NCBI GenBank assembly: GCA_027669525.1
Contig: JAQEDJ010000001.1
Coordinates: 62,001 to 126,000 of the forward strand
Length of the DNA: 64,000 nt
Origin: Coriobacteriaceae bacterium AM48-5
Lineage (GTDB): Bacteria; Actinomycetota; Coriobacteriia; Coriobacteriales; Coriobacteriaceae
Direction: 5' to 3'
A program made the position numbers and the translations under genes. Below, piece by piece: positions 1-9,615 of this stretch. How positions within the stretch are numbered: the first letter of the stretch is position 1; each line of letters begins with the position of its first letter. The notes below the pieces were generated by a model. The model saw only the letters and a program-made list of their open reading frames with translations, made no database searches and was not told the origin of the DNA.

Positions 1-76
1 TCTGCTCAAGTCGGTCAACGGTGACCAGGCTCGCGAGACCGTGTACGGGGATGTCAAAGAGGCTCTCGGTCTATGA
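1..76 (+). CDS. adk: Adenylate kinase, C-terminal end only
   Basis: An open frame enters from the left edge (first full codon at base 2) and stops at TGA 74-76. The 24 residues end in a helix-like tail (GDVKEALGL) typical of the C-terminus of adenylate kinase. The identity rests mostly on position: adk sits directly upstream of map in the ribosomal superoperon of many Gram-positive bacteria. The stop overlaps the map start as ATGA, which suggests translational coupling. The catalytic part lies outside the window. Confidence 0.7.
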   Translation, partial: LLKSVNGDQARETVYGDVKEALGL

Positions 77-861
77 TCAAGATTAAGTCTGCAACGCAAA
101 TCGAGCAGATGAAGAAGGCAGGAGCGCTATCTAAGATGGCGCTCCGCCACGTTGGAGCCATGGTCCGTCCCGGCGTTTCGACCTTTGAGCTCGATCAGCT
201 CGCGGAGCAGATTATCCGCATGCATGGCGGCACGCCGGCCTTTAAGGGTTACGGCGGGTTCCCGGGGACCATTTGCGCATCGATCAACGATGCCGTGGTC
301 CACGGCATTCCCAACCCCGACATGATTCTGCGCGATGGCGATATCATCTCCATCGATACGGGAGCCGTTGTCGACGGTTGGGTCGGCGATAACGCTTGGA
401 CGTTTTTCGTCGGCACCCCCACGCCCGAGGCCAAGGCCCTGTGCGAGGTTACGCGCGATTGCCTTAAGGCTGCCATCGAGCAGGCTGTTCCCGGTAACCA
501 TATCGGGGATGTCGGTTATGCCGTTCAGTCCCTCGCCGAGTCTCACGGTTACGGCGTGCTTCGTGACTATGTGGGCCATGGCATTGGCCGTGTGATGCAC
601 GAGGACCCCAACGTTCCTAACTATGGAAAGAAGGGGAGGGGCGTTCGCCTCCAGGCTGGCATGGTCATTGCCATCGAGCCGATGGTTACGATGGGTTCCA
701 ACCATGTGAGCACGGGCTCCGACGGTTGGATTGTTACGACCAACGACCACCTGCCCGCCGCGCACTACGAGAACACCGTCGCCATCACCAATGACGGTCC
801 GGTGATTCTCACCACCGACGCGCAAGGTGCTTGGTGTTCCTTGCAGGGCGGTGAAATGTAG
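73..861 (+). CDS. map: Methionine aminopeptidase, type I
   Basis: This 262-residue protein removes the initiator methionine from new proteins in the cytoplasm. The five metal ligands of the pita-bread fold can be read: Asp95 (in SIDTG), Asp106 (in GDNAWT), His169 (in VGHGIG), Glu202 (in IAIEPM) and Glu233 (in HYENT). The substrate-side His77 lies in VVHGIPN. There is no N-terminal zinc-finger extension, so it is a short type Ia enzyme. Its ATG overlaps the adk stop. It is followed by an imperfect hairpin (904-923) and a fresh promoter for infA. Confidence 0.97.
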   Translation: MIKIKSATQIEQMKKAGALSKMALRHVGAMVRPGVSTFELDQLAEQIIRMHGGTPAFKGYGGFPGTICASINDAVVHGIPNPDMILRDGDIISIDTGAVVDGWVGDNAWTFFVGTPTPEAKALCEVTRDCLKAAIEQAVPGNHIGDVGYAVQSLAESHGYGVLRDYVGHGIGRVMHEDPNVPNYGKKGRGVRLQAGMVIAIEPMVTMGSNHVSTGSDGWIVTTNDHLPAAHYENTVAITNDGPVILTTDAQGAWCSLQGGEM

Positions 862-903
862 GACTTGCGTCAAATGCACGCCTTAACATTTCAAATGTAA
901 CAA

Positions 904-923
904 GCTCCACTTAGTTGTGGAGC
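904..923 (+). other. Hairpin after map
   Basis: GCTCCAC and GTGGAGC form a 7-bp stem with a 6-nt loop between map and the infA promoter. No T-run follows, so it is at best a weak terminator or an mRNA 3' end stabiliser. Confidence 0.35.
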
Positions 924-936
924 CATTACGAAGTTA

Positions 937-965
937 TTACGATGCGTGCATACGTGTTGTAAAAT
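937..965 (+). promoter_or_regulatory. Candidate promoter of the infA operon
   Basis: A -35-like TTACGA (937-942) is separated by exactly 17 bp from a -10 TAAAAT (960-965). It lies about 40 bp upstream of infA and would separate infA-rplQ transcription from the upstream adk-map unit. Confidence 0.5.
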
Positions 966-1004
966 ACTCAATCGCTGTCGTTTTCTAGAGAAAGATGATT
1001 GCTT

Positions 1005-1223
1005 GTGAAGAAGGAAGACGCAATTGAGCTCGAGGGTACGGTAAAGGAACCGTTGCCCAATGCCATGTTTAAGGTTGAGCTCGAGAACGGTCATTCGGTT
1101 CTGTGCAACATTTCTGGCAAGATCCGAATGAATTACATCCGTATTCTCCCCGGTGACAGGGTTGTCGTGGAGCTTTCCCCGTACGACCTGACCCGCGGCC
1201 GCATCACCTATCGCTACAAATAG
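1005..1223 (+). CDS. infA: Translation initiation factor IF-1
   Basis: IF-1 occupies the ribosomal A site during initiation together with IF-2 and IF-3. The protein is a single OB fold of 72 residues with the family hallmarks [12 protein letters not shown] at the start and [20 protein letters not shown] near the end. The GTG at 1005 is preferred because it gives the usual IF-1 N-terminus. An in-frame TTG at 999 would add two residues and has a purine-rich GAGAAAG 5 bp in front, so it cannot be excluded. It is the first gene of the infA-rpmJ-rpsM-rpsK-rpsD-rpoA-rplQ run. Confidence 0.95.
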   Translation: MKKEDAIELEGTVKEPLPNAMFKVELENGHSVLCNISGKIRMNYIRILPGDRVVVELSPYDLTRGRITYRYK

Positions 1224-1373
1224 CGGCACGCATACACGCACTCCATTTCCGACTGCAGGCTTAGCTCAACCTACGGTCGGATTGTGTGTGAAGACCAGCC
1301 ATAGTTTTAAACGCCTGCGGCTGGGCGAGTAGATAGTAGGGAAGTAGTTTGAGCGCTACCGAAAGGAAGAACG

Positions 1374-1486
1374 ATGAAGGTACGTCCTCGGTCAAGAAGA
1401 TGTGCGATAAGTGCAAAATCATTAGGCGCCATGGCAAGGTCCTCGTCATTTGCGAGAACCCCCGTCATAAGCAGCGTCAGGGTTAA
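1374..1486 (+). CDS. rpmJ: Ribosomal protein L36 (one base missing)
   Basis: A 37-residue L36 can be read from ATG 1374 (MKVRP) to TAA 1484-1486 (NPRHKQRQG) if one base is restored near 1387. The span is 113 nt, one short of 38 codons. The zinc ligands of the C-C-C-H type are present: MCDKCK, VICENP and the His of PRHKQ. It sits between infA and rpsM as expected. The missing base belongs to the window-wide deletion pattern, so the gene itself is probably intact. It has the SD GAAAGGA just upstream. Confidence 0.9.
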
Positions 1487-1500
1487 GAGAGGAGACTACG

Positions 1501-1875
1501 TTGGCCCGTATTAATGGTGTCGACCTCCCGCGTGAGAAGCGCGTTGAGATCGGTCTGACCTACATTTACGGCATCGGCCGCACCACTGCGACGAAGATTT
1601 GCGTCGAGTGCAACGTTAACGTGGATACGCGCGTTAAGGACCTCACCGAGGATGAGGTTAACGCCATCCGTGATTATATCGACAAGAACCAGATCATGGT
1701 TGAGGGCGACCTCCGCCGTGAGCGCAACCAGAACGTCAAGCGCCTTATGGACATCGGCTGCAACCGCGGCCTTCGTCACCGCAAGGGCCTCCCGGTCCGC
1801 GGCCAGCGCACCCACACTAACGCTCGTACCCGCAAGGGCCCGAAGCGTCAGATCGGTGCTAAGAAGAAGAAATAA
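1501..1875 (+). CDS. rpsM: Ribosomal protein S13
   Basis: S13 (124 residues) sits in the head of the 30S subunit and contacts the P-site tRNA and the intersubunit bridge. Family features are [20 protein letters not shown] at the N-terminus, the helix-hairpin-helix region around IYGIGRTTA, and the basic tail [16 protein letters not shown]. The start is TTG 1501, preceded by AGAGAGGAG. It follows rpmJ by 14 bp and is cotranscribed with rpsK. Confidence 0.97.
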   Translation: MARINGVDLPREKRVEIGLTYIYGIGRTTATKICVECNVNVDTRVKDLTEDEVNAIRDYIDKNQIMVEGDLRRERNQNVKRLMDIGCNRGLRHRKGLPVRGQRTHTNARTRKGPKRQIGAKKKK

Positions 1876-1889
1876 GGAGCGCTAGATAG

Positions 1890-2293
1890 ATGGCTACTGC
1901 TAAGAAGAACGTTCGCGCTGCCCGTCTGAAGCGCGCGGACCGTAAGAACATTTCCGTGGGCCAGGCTCACATTCGTTCTACGTTCAACAACACGATCGTT
2001 TCGATCACCGATCCCCAGGCAACGTCATTTCCTGGAAGTCGGCTGGCCAGGTGGGCTTCAAGGGCTCCCGTAAGTCCACGCCGTTCGCTGCCCAGATGGC
2101 TGCCGAGGCTGCTGCCAAGCAGGCCATGGAGCACGGTATGAAGAAGGTTTCCGTCTTCGTCAAGGGCCCCGGCTCCGGTCGTGAGACCGCCATCCGCTCC
2201 CTCCAGGCTGCTGGCCTCGAGGTCTCGAGCATCCAGGACAAGACCCCCATTCCGCACAACGGCTGCCGCCCCAAGAAGCGTCGCCGCGTGTAA
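1890..2293 (+). CDS. rpsK: Ribosomal protein S11 (one base missing)
   Basis: S11 lies on the 30S platform. After repair the protein has 134 residues. The first half ([19 protein letters not shown], then [19 protein letters not shown]) and the second half ([16 protein letters not shown] to [13 protein letters not shown]) lie in different frames. They join if one G is restored near 2018, giving [13 protein letters not shown] at the junction. S11 is essential, so a real null is implausible. It has its own SD (AAGGAG) after rpsM and is followed by rpsD. Confidence 0.95.
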
Positions 2294-2312
2294 CTGAAAG
2301 GATCGTATCAAT

Positions 2313-2909
2313 ATGGCAATCGACAGGACTCCTGTTCTTAAGCGCTGCCGTCAGCTCGGGATCGATCCCGCTGAGCTCGGTTACAGCAGCAAGAAGGAAT
2401 CTATCCGTCAGCCCAAGCGCCGTCGCAAGGAATCTGAGTACGGCATGCAGCTGCGCGAGAAGCAGAAGGTTAAGTTCATCTATGGCGTTCTGGAGAAGCA
2501 GTTCCACGGCTACTTCAACAAGGCCCGTAAGATGAACGGCGTCACCGGTGAGAACCTCATGATCATCCTTGAGTCTCGCCTCGATAACGTCGTCTTCCGT
2601 CTTGGCTTCGCCCGCACCCGCAAAGAGGCTCGTCAGTCCGTCCGTCACGGTCACTTCACCGTGAACGGCAAGCGCGTGGACATCCCGTCCTACCGCGTCA
2701 AGGCCGGCGACGTCGTCGCTGTCGGCGAGAAGTTCCGTGACCTCCTCCCCATCAAGGAGGCCCTGATTTCCTCCGAGCGCTTTGAGGTCCCTGGCTGGCT
2801 CGAGGTCGATATCGAGAAGCTGTCTGGTAACGTGCTCGCTCTGCCGACGCGTGAGCAGATCAGCGGTGATATCAACGAGCAGCTCATCGTCGAGCTCTAC
2901 TCTAAGTAG
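2313..2909 (+). CDS. rpsD: Ribosomal protein S4
   Basis: S4 (198 residues) is a primary binder of 16S rRNA and nucleates 30S assembly. The N-terminal part is followed by the S4 RNA-binding domain, visible as ESRLDNVVFRLGFARTRKEARQSVRHGHFTVNG around residues 90-125. The cysteine-rich zinc motif found in some S4 proteins is absent, which marks the C-minus type. Its place between rpsK and rpoA is the common actinobacterial order. The SD AAAGGA lies in the short gap after rpsK. Confidence 0.97.
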   Translation: MAIDRTPVLKRCRQLGIDPAELGYSSKKESIRQPKRRRKESEYGMQLREKQKVKFIYGVLEKQFHGYFNKARKMNGVTGENLMIILESRLDNVVFRLGFARTRKEARQSVRHGHFTVNGKRVDIPSYRVKAGDVVAVGEKFRDLLPIKEALISSERFEVPGWLEVDIEKLSGNVLALPTREQISGDINEQLIVELYSK

Positions 2910-2941
2910 TCCATCCGGGCTGCTGAGGCTGGAGGTAATAC

Positions 2942-3882
2942 ATGTCAGAATTCATTAGGCCTCAGGTTCAGGTCGAAGAGATCAACGAGACGTCTGCTCG
3001 TGTCTCCGTCGAGCCGCTCGAGCGTGGCTACGGCGATACGCTGGGTAACTCCCTTCGTCGCGTTCTTCTGTCCTCGCTCGAGGGTGCCGCCGTCGAGGCT
3101 ATTCAGATCGATGGTGCGCAGCACGAGTTCATGACCATCCCTAACATGGTCGAGGATGTCACCGACATCGTCCTGAATGTCAAGGGTCTTGTCTTCAGGC
3201 TCTCGGCACGACCGACGAGGCGACCGCCACCATCTCGGTTGACGGCCCCTGCGAGGTCACCGGTGCGGACTTCTTTATTCCGTCCGAGTTTGAGCTGGTC
3301 AACCCCGAGCAGCACATCGCTACGCTCACCGAGGGTGGCCATCTCACCATGAGCATGCGCATCGGCTATGGCCGCGGCTATGTCTCTGGCGAGGCCAACA
3401 AGCGCGACAACGATCCCATCGGTGTGATCCACGTCGACTCGCTGTACTCGCCGGTTTCCCGTTGCGCCAAGCTCGTTGAGGCTTGCCGTGTCGGTCAGCG
3501 CACCGACTACGACCGCCTTGTCCTCGAGATCGAGACCAACGGTTCCATCGCCCCGCGCGACGCCGTGGTCCAGGCTGCCAATATCATTAACCAGCATATG
3601 GCCGCCTTTATGAACCTTGCCGAGACCCCCGAGGTCGAGGAGGAGGCTTCGATCTTCGCTCCCGAGGTCACCAACGACAACGCCGAGCTGGACAAGCAGA
3701 TTGAGGATCTGGACCTTTCCGTCCGTTCCTACAACTGCCTTAAGCGCGCCAGCATTCACTCGGTCCGTCAGCTCGTTGAGTTCTCGGAGAACGATCTGCT
3801 CAACATCCGTAACTTCGGTGTTAAGTCGATCGAGGAAGTGAAGGACAAGCTTGAGTCCATGGGCCTGAGCCTGAAGGCTTAA
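2942..3882 (+). CDS. rpoA: RNA polymerase alpha subunit (one base missing)
   Basis: Alpha dimerises to start RNA polymerase assembly and binds UP elements and activators with its C-terminal domain. The repaired product is 313 residues. The N-terminal domain shows [20 protein letters not shown]. The C-terminal domain shows [19 protein letters not shown] and [14 protein letters not shown]. The two frames meet near 3205, where one G is missing from a GGG (the restored reading is [16 protein letters not shown]). SD GGAGG lies at 2931-2935. It is followed by rplQ. Confidence 0.96.
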
Positions 3883-3912
3883 TGCTTCGCATATTTGAGG
3901 AGAAACTAGACC

Positions 3913-4380
3913 ATGCGTCACAACGTTAAGAAGGGCCTGAAGCTCGGCACCGATGCGAGCCACACCAAGGCCATGAAGAAGAGCCTTGCTAAGGCCCTCT
4001 TCGAGAACGACCGCATCAAGACCACCGAGACCCGCGCTAAGGCGCTGCGTTCGGTCGTCGACCCGATCATCACCTGGGCCAAGAAGGGCGACCTGCACTC
4101 TCGTCGTCTGGCTATCGCCAAGCTCGGCGATAAGCAGCTCGTTGCCGAGATCTTCGACAAGGCTGCTCAGGGCATGTGGCAGGACCGCAACGGCGGTTAC
4201 ACCCGCATCATGAAGCTCGGTAACCGCAAGGGCGACAACGCTCCCATCGTTATCATGGAGCTCGTCACCGAGCCTTGCACGCCTAAGGCCAAGAAGGCTG
4301 CTCCGGCCCCCAAGAAGGCCGCTGCTCCCAAGAAGGTCGAGGCTGTCGAGGAGGCTCCTGCTGAGGAGACCGCTGAGTAG
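3913..4380 (+). CDS. rplQ: Ribosomal protein L17 with charged C-terminal tail
   Basis: L17 sits near the exit of the peptide tunnel. The conserved core runs from MRHNVKKGLKLGTD to about residue 118 (VIMELVTEP), with the usual NDRIKTTETRAKALR segment. A tail of about 37 residues, rich in Ala, Lys, Pro and Glu, follows the core. Similar low-complexity tails occur in other ribosomal proteins of this window (see rpmE). It is the last gene before a very strong terminator. Confidence 0.96.
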   Translation: MRHNVKKGLKLGTDASHTKAMKKSLAKALFENDRIKTTETRAKALRSVVDPIITWAKKGDLHSRRLAIAKLGDKQLVAEIFDKAAQGMWQDRNGGYTRIMKLGNRKGDNAPIVIMELVTEPCTPKAKKAAPAPKKAAAPKKVEAVEEAPAEETAE

Positions 4381-4406
4381 ACATTCCGTCTGCATAGGCT
4401 ATATTC

Positions 4407-4437
4407 GAGGGGTACGTTCGCGTACCCCTCTTTTTTT
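4407..4437 (+). terminator. Intrinsic terminator after rplQ
   Basis: A perfect 10-bp stem (GAGGGGTACG with CGTACCCCTC) closes on a UUCG tetraloop and is followed by seven T. It ends the ribosomal superoperon. Confidence 0.95.
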
Positions 4438-4472
4438 GTCGCGATACCGTTACTTGTTTGTTGGGAGCGCCC

Positions 4473-5297
4473 ATGACTGCGCCGTCTGATTTCAATTCGA
4501 TTTCCGAGCTTGACGCCACGCTCGTATTTCGCGTGGCCTATGATGGCTCGTCGTATAGCGGATTTGCCGAGCAGCCGGGACAGACGACGGTTGCGGGTGA
4601 GCTACGTCGAGCCATCGAGACGCTGCTTCGCCGCCCGATCGATCTGACGTGCGCGGGTCGTACCGATGCCGGCGTGCATGCCGTGGCTCAGTACATCAGC
4701 ATTCCCGTAACGGACGCTGAGCTCGCGTGTACGCGCCGTAGGTGGCTTCGGGCTATGGATGCCCTGCTGCCCAAAGATATCGCCATAAACGAGGTCTACA
4801 GGGCCCGTAAAGGCTTTTCTGCACGCTTTGACGCGCGTTCCCGTACGTATACATACCGTATTGCCGATCGCGATGCGCGCCCCGTGTTGTCCCGCGGTGC
4901 CGTGTGGTGGCATCGCTGTCCCCTCGACGTCGATGCGATGGCGGCCGCCTGCCCTGCGCTTTTGGGCGAGCAGGACTTTAAAAGCTTTTGCAAGGTTGCC
5001 TCTGCCGTGGGCAAACCTACGCACCGCTGCGTAATGCGCGCCGAGTTTGGCCATGAGGTTGCGTTTGGCGAGGACATCCTGACGTTTACCATCGAGGGCA
5101 ATGCGTTTCTGCATTCGATGGTCCGTACGATCGTTGGCACGCTTGTCGAGATTGGCATGCATCGCCGTAAACCCGAGTGGATGCGCGAGGTCATCGATGC
5201 TTGCGATCGTACCGCTGCGGGCCCCACGGCTCCTGCCTGCGGCCTTACGTTTATGGGCGTGGATTACGATCCCGCCGAGCTTGTCGTGCTCGACTAG
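4473..5297 (+). CDS. truA: tRNA pseudouridine synthase A
   Basis: TruA makes pseudouridine at positions 38-40 of tRNA anticodon arms. The family motifs are VAYDGSSYSGFAEQPGQTTV at the N-terminus and CAGRTDAGVHAVAQ, whose Asp is the catalytic nucleophile, then the C-terminal segment FLHSMVRTIVGTLVEIG. ATG 4473 is chosen because GGGAG lies 5 bp upstream. A TTG 15 bp earlier is also open. The product is 274 residues. The gene follows rplQ as in many Gram-positive bacteria, but behind a terminator. Confidence 0.96.
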   Translation: MTAPSDFNSISELDATLVFRVAYDGSSYSGFAEQPGQTTVAGELRRAIETLLRRPIDLTCAGRTDAGVHAVAQYISIPVTDAELACTRRRWLRAMDALLPKDIAINEVYRARKGFSARFDARSRTYTYRIADRDARPVLSRGAVWWHRCPLDVDAMAAACPALLGEQDFKSFCKVASAVGKPTHRCVMRAEFGHEVAFGEDILTFTIEGNAFLHSMVRTIVGTLVEIGMHRRKPEWMREVIDACDRTAAGPTAPACGLTFMGVDYDPAELVVLD

Positions 5298-5458
5298 GGG
5301 AGGGCTCGACGCGCCGTTCGTCGGCACCTGCCATATGTGAGCTGCGCGTGTGCAACATCTGTTCTTGGCGTGCAATACAATCGGTGTCTCATTGCTTTAA
5401 TTTACGGGGTGTACCATGAACCACGGTTTGATTCATTGCTGTCGAGAGGACGGATAAC

Positions 5459-6498
5459 TTGGTTCGACGTGGCTCGCATCCGCGACTTTCGGTGATCCTT
5501 GTGGTAGAAGGTTCGCCCAGCTATGCGATGCGTGCGCTCGAGAGTATCCAGAACCAAGACCTCTACGATTTGCAGATTGTCGTTGTCTGCCGCGATGCTG
5601 CGCCCGGTGTGCGCCATTCGCTTCAAGTTGCTGCCGACAGGGACATCCATATTGATTTGATTGACGTCGAGGACGCGAAGCGCGGCGCTTGTCTTCGTGC
5701 CGGTTTTGATGCCTCGCGCGGCTCTCACATCATCGCCATGAACGCCGATGAGTGGTTTGCTCCGCAGGCCCTTTCCAAGATGGTCGATATCGCGTGCGAT
5801 ACTGCGGCAGACATGGTGTTCCCCTCGGTGTCGCTCGATCGATACGATGCGCATCGCGAGCGTCATTCGCGCGTCTTGGATGCTGCCTCTATTGCCATAG
5901 AAGACGAGTCTTCTATGGTGACTGGGCTGCCCCAGTTGATTTTGGGCGCCTAGTCGCTCAGACCTCTGGCGCGATGTATAGCCGTCCGCTGTTTGAGGCA
6001 TGCCTGTCGCGCGGCAAGGCGTACCGTACGGTTGAGTTTATGGCTTATGCGCTCTCGCAGGCACGATTCGTGTCCGGCTGCGGCGACGCTTGTTTCCACG
6101 CGGTGGCACCTAAGCTTACAGATGCCTTTGATCCCACCATGTATGTCAGGATATCCGATGACACTCGAGCGCTCGACGAGCTTGCGGACTCACTCTCGGA
6201 AGCAGATAGCGGTGGTCGGCTCAAGCTGGCAAGCCAAAAGTTCTACTTTGCCGGACTGGTCGCCTGCATCGAGAATTTGTGTCTGAGCCCGCATGGGGTG
6301 TCGTCAATCGAGCGTTCCGCCCGCATGCGTGATATGCTCGAGGCGCCTCGAACCCGTCAGATGGTCGCCGCGCTCAAGGACAACCATCGGGGGCTCGGTC
6401 TGTTGTTTGGGCCGATCGCCAGCGCCAAGCCCGCGCGCTGCGTGATGTGTACGCATCTGGCAGCTTTTCTTAACCGGACGGGCGCAAAAACCGCCTAA
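5459..6498 (+). CDS. Family 2 glycosyltransferase-like protein (one base missing)
   Basis: The N-terminal 120 residues look like a GT-A nucleotide-sugar domain: LSVILVVEGSPSYAMRALES, then DLQIVVVCRDAAP, then GACLRAGFDASRGSHIIAMNADEW, where NADEW takes the place of the usual DxD region. The C-terminal half has no recognisable motif. The two halves lie in different frames, which join near 5948 if one G is restored (LILGGLVAQTSG); the repaired length is 346 residues. The start is TTG 5459 with GAGAGG 9 bp upstream. The acceptor is unknown. It could be an inactive or teichoic-acid-type transferase. Confidence 0.65.
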
Positions 6499-6505
6499 AC
6501 GGCTT

Positions 6506-6541
6506 ATTTCGAAACAAATTTGCATAGAATTGTTTCGAAAT
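6506..6541. promoter_or_regulatory. Inverted repeat upstream of argR
   Basis: ATTTCGAAACAA (6506-6517) and TTGTTTCGAAAT (6530-6541) are perfect inverted 12-mers, 12 nt apart, about 90 bp upstream of argR. The core ATTGTTTCGAAA recurs upstream of gltB (51314-51325). It is a candidate operator; the regulator is unknown. Confidence 0.5.
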
Positions 6542-6630
6542 GCGTTCTTATACACAAAAGCCTTCAAATAGCGTTAAACTATTCAATCACTGATTGATTG
6601 TCTCCGCCATCTTTTGGAGAGAGGGTTTGT

Positions 6631-7068
6631 ATGGCTAAAAAACGCAATGGGCGCCAGGATGCCATTAGAGATATTGTGCGCAATAAGGACGTCCGCACGC
6701 AGCGCGTGCTGGTCGATGAGCTCCGCGCTATGGGCTTTGATTGCACGCAGGCGACTGTCTCTCGCGATATTGCCGATATGGGGCTGCGTAAGCTCCCTGA
6801 GGGCATCTATGTTCTGGCAGAGGACCTGCACCTGCAGCGTATGGTTTCCGAGCTCGTAACGGGCGTTTTGCGTACCGATAATCTGGTTATGATCAAGGCT
6901 CAGCCTGGCACGGCTTCCGGCATCGCCGCCGCCGTTGATGCGGCAGAGTTGCCCGATGTGCTTGGCTCGCTTGCCGGCAACGATACGATTTTGGTTATTG
7001 CCCAGACGGCCGAGGACGGCGAGCGTCTTGAGGCGCTGATCAATAAGCTGAGCAATTCTCGCAAGTAG
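6631..7068 (+). CDS. argR: Arginine repressor ArgR
   Basis: ArgR is a hexameric transcription factor that senses arginine and represses biosynthesis. The N-terminal winged helix is visible (RQDAIRDIVRNKDVRTQRVLVDELRAMGFDCTQATVSRDIADMG; SR is the DNA-reading pair). The C-terminal oligomerisation and arginine-binding domain contains GTASGIAAAVDAAELPDVLGSLAGNDTILVI. The length of 145 residues is normal. ATG 6631 has GAGAGAGGG upstream. No arginine biosynthesis genes are next to it, so it acts at distant sites. It is followed by a terminator. Confidence 0.95.
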   Translation: MAKKRNGRQDAIRDIVRNKDVRTQRVLVDELRAMGFDCTQATVSRDIADMGLRKLPEGIYVLAEDLHLQRMVSELVTGVLRTDNLVMIKAQPGTASGIAAAVDAAELPDVLGSLAGNDTILVIAQTAEDGERLEALINKLSNSRK

Positions 7069-7117
7069 GCGTGCGGGTCGTGCGCTCGGCACTGTGTGCG
7101 CTGACATAGTGTCTTGT

Positions 7118-7153
7118 AAGGGGGTATCGACGTTGGTCGGTACCCCCTTTTTT
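7118..7153 (+). terminator. Terminator after argR
   Basis: AAGGGGGTA pairs with TACCCCCTT across a 14-nt loop, and the right arm runs into six T (7148-7153). Confidence 0.85.
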
Positions 7154-7194
7154 GTTTGCCGGTATAAAGACCGCCCACCAGGTCGCTTCAAACT

Positions 7195-7237
7195 AAAAGG
7201 CCCCCGAGCAGTTTAATAAGCTGATCGGGGGCCTTGT
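7195..7237 (-). terminator. Terminator of the penicillin-binding protein gene
   Basis: AAGGCCCCCGA and TCGGGGGCCTT form an 11-bp stem. Read on the minus strand it is followed by TTTAGTTT and lies about 20 bp past the stop of the minus-strand gene. Confidence 0.75.
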
Positions 7238-7257
7238 TGCTTATGGCTGGATGATTT

Positions 7258-9453
7258 CTAGCCGACCGTATCGTCAGGCGTGGGCGAGGGGTCGGGAGTG
7301 GGCGTGGGCGTGGGCGTGCCGCCATCGCCGCCGGTCGAACCACCGGTGGAGCCGCCCGTCGAGCCACCGGTCGTACCGGTGCCGCCGGTGGTGTCGCCGC
7401 CCGTGGTCTCGGTGGTCGTGGTCGTCGTGGTAGTCGTTGTGGTGGTTTCCTCTTCGTCCTCGTTCTCGTCCTTGTCCTTGTCGTCGTTCTCCGTCTTCTT
7501 GGTGTTGTTGGTGCCGTAGAACTTCCAGACGCTGTTGTTCTTGTAGGTGGGCGCCGTTCCGGTCGCAAACTCCTCGCGCTCGGTACCGGTCAGAACGGTG
7601 TTCATAAACCGCTTAAAGACAGGCAGGTTGGTGCTGTCGCCCAGCAGGTCCGTGCCGTATTTTTGGATGGGGATCTCGCCCGCGGAATAGCCGGTCCACA
7701 GGCGCACGCCAGCTGCGGGGTATAACCGCAGAACCACAGGTTGGTGGTGTTGTCGGTGGTGCCCGTTTTGCCGGCATAGGCTGGTTGACGCTCAGGGCAC
7801 CGGCAGCACCCGTACCGCCGCCCTGCATGACGCCGGACAGAACATCGGTGACCGCGGCGGCCTCGCCCTCGGTAAGCACCTGTGAGGGATTGTCAGTGTG
7901 CTGGTACAGCACCGAACCGGTACGAGAGTCAATCTCGGTGATGGCGATCGGCTGGCGATAGTAGCCGCCGTTGGCAAACGTCGCGTAGGCGGCGGCCATC
8001 TCGAGCGGCGAGATCGAGCCGGTGCCGAGGGTCATGACGGGAACGTCCTCGATGTTGTCCTTGGCGGGGTCGATGCCGAGCCTTTTGACGAGCGAGATGA
8101 TCTTGCTGTTGCCGACGGCTTCCGCCACCTGGATGTAGCCGGTGTTGGAGGAGTATGCCGTCGCCTGCTTAAGCGTGATGTTGCCATAGCTATGGTTGGC
8201 GTAGTTTTGGACCTCGGTCGTGGTGCCCTTGGCCTTGAGCGGCGAGTTGCAGTTGAGGGTGACGTTGGGGTTCATGCCGTTTTGGATGGCAGTTGCCAGC
8301 GTAAAGGCCTTAAAGGTGGAGCCGACGGGACGCTTGGCCGTGGCATGGTTTACGTGGTTCTCGTCGGCGTTGTAGTCGTAGCCGCCCACCATGCACTTGA
8401 TGTAGCCGGTCTTGGGGTCGACGACGACCATGCCCATGTCCAGGCCGTCGAGCGAGAGCGTGTCGAGCTGCTCTCGGACGCATTCTCTGCCACCTGCTGC
8501 ATCGTGGGGTCGATGGTGGTCTTGACGGTCAGGCCGCCCTTAAAGAGCACGTCGGTCGAGAACTCCTGCTCCAGCAGCTGCTTAACATAGGCGACAAAGT
8601 AGGGCTGCGAGTATACGTCGACGCCGCTGCCCGAAATCTCGGTCACGTTGAGGGTGATGGGCTCGGCCTGTGCGGCATCGTGCTCCTCCTGCGTGATGTG
8701 GCCCAGGCGCAACATGTTGTCAAGGACCTTGTTGCGACGGGACAGCGCCAGGTCGGGGTTGACCGTGGGGTCGTACTGCGAGGGCGAGTTGGGAAGGCCG
8801 ATGAGCAGTGCGGCCTCGCTCAGGGTGAGGTCGGCGGCGCTCTTGGACAGATAGGTTTCGGCTGCGGCCTCGATGCCGTAGGCGCCGTGACCGTAGTAGA
8901 TGGTGTTGAGGTACATCATGAGGATCTCGTCTTTGGAGTACATGTCCTCCATCTTGACGGCGATGTAGGCCTCGCGCACCTTACGCTCGATGGTCGAGTC
9001 GAACTGCTCCTCCTGCAGGATGGTGTTGCGCACCAGCTGCTGGGTGATAGTCGAGGCGCCTTCGTGCCCGCCGCCGAGGGTTGCCACCGCAGCACGCGCG
9101 ATACCCCACAGGTCGATACCGCCGTGCTCGTAGAAGCGCTCGTCCTCGACGTCAACGGTGCCCTGCAGCACGTAGGGGGAGACCTCGTCCTTGGTGATGG
9201 ACTTGCGGTTTTGCGTGTAGAAGCTCGCAATCTTGTTGCCGTTGCAGTCGACGATCTCGGTGGGCTCGCTCACCAGATACGCGTTGGCGTCGGTGTAGTC
9301 GGGCAGATCGGACAGCCAGCGGTTGACGTTGCCGACCATGCCGATGCCAAACGCCACGCCCGCGATAAGCAAAAAGCCCAAAAACGAGAGCAGGATTATG
9401 GGCAGAGCATGCGTCTTTGAACGGCTGCGTCCCTGTCGTTGGCGAGGACCCAT
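7258..9453 (-). CDS. Class A penicillin-binding protein (three bases missing)
   Basis: This is a bifunctional peptidoglycan synthase of about 732 residues after repair. In order there are a basic cytoplasmic start, one membrane anchor (about residues 17-40), and a GT51 transglycosylase domain with catalytic Glu in DVEDERFYEHGG and the GASTITQQLVRN motif. A transpeptidase domain follows with SxxK (GSTFKAF), SxN (SSNTGY) and KTG (AGKTGTT). The C-terminus is a low-complexity tail of Thr repeats, Gly-Gly-Ser-Thr repeats and Thr-Pro repeats. Frames change near 8480, 7779 and 7708, each cured by one base. ATG 9453 has GGAGG 7 bp upstream. It is divergent from the U32 gene. Confidence 0.93.
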
Positions 9454-9615
9454 ATATTGACCTCCAGGTATGTCGTGCCGGACGGTGGATGTGCCGTCGG
9501 GGCAGGATGGACATAAGTTATTACACGATAAACCAAACGGGGCGCGCGAGGCCTCGTGTATGCTGGAAGACGGCATTTTTCAGAGTGAATGCATACCTTG
9601 GTAAGGAGTTTGTCG

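Noticed and set aside
2018..3210. Real loss or programmed frameshifting of rpsK and rpoA
   Set aside because: Both are essential, neither break has a slippery site, and each is cured by one G.
5416..5457. 14-codon open frame before the glycosyltransferase as a leader peptide
   Set aside because: It overlaps the SD region of the next gene by chance and shows no regulatory codons or attenuator.
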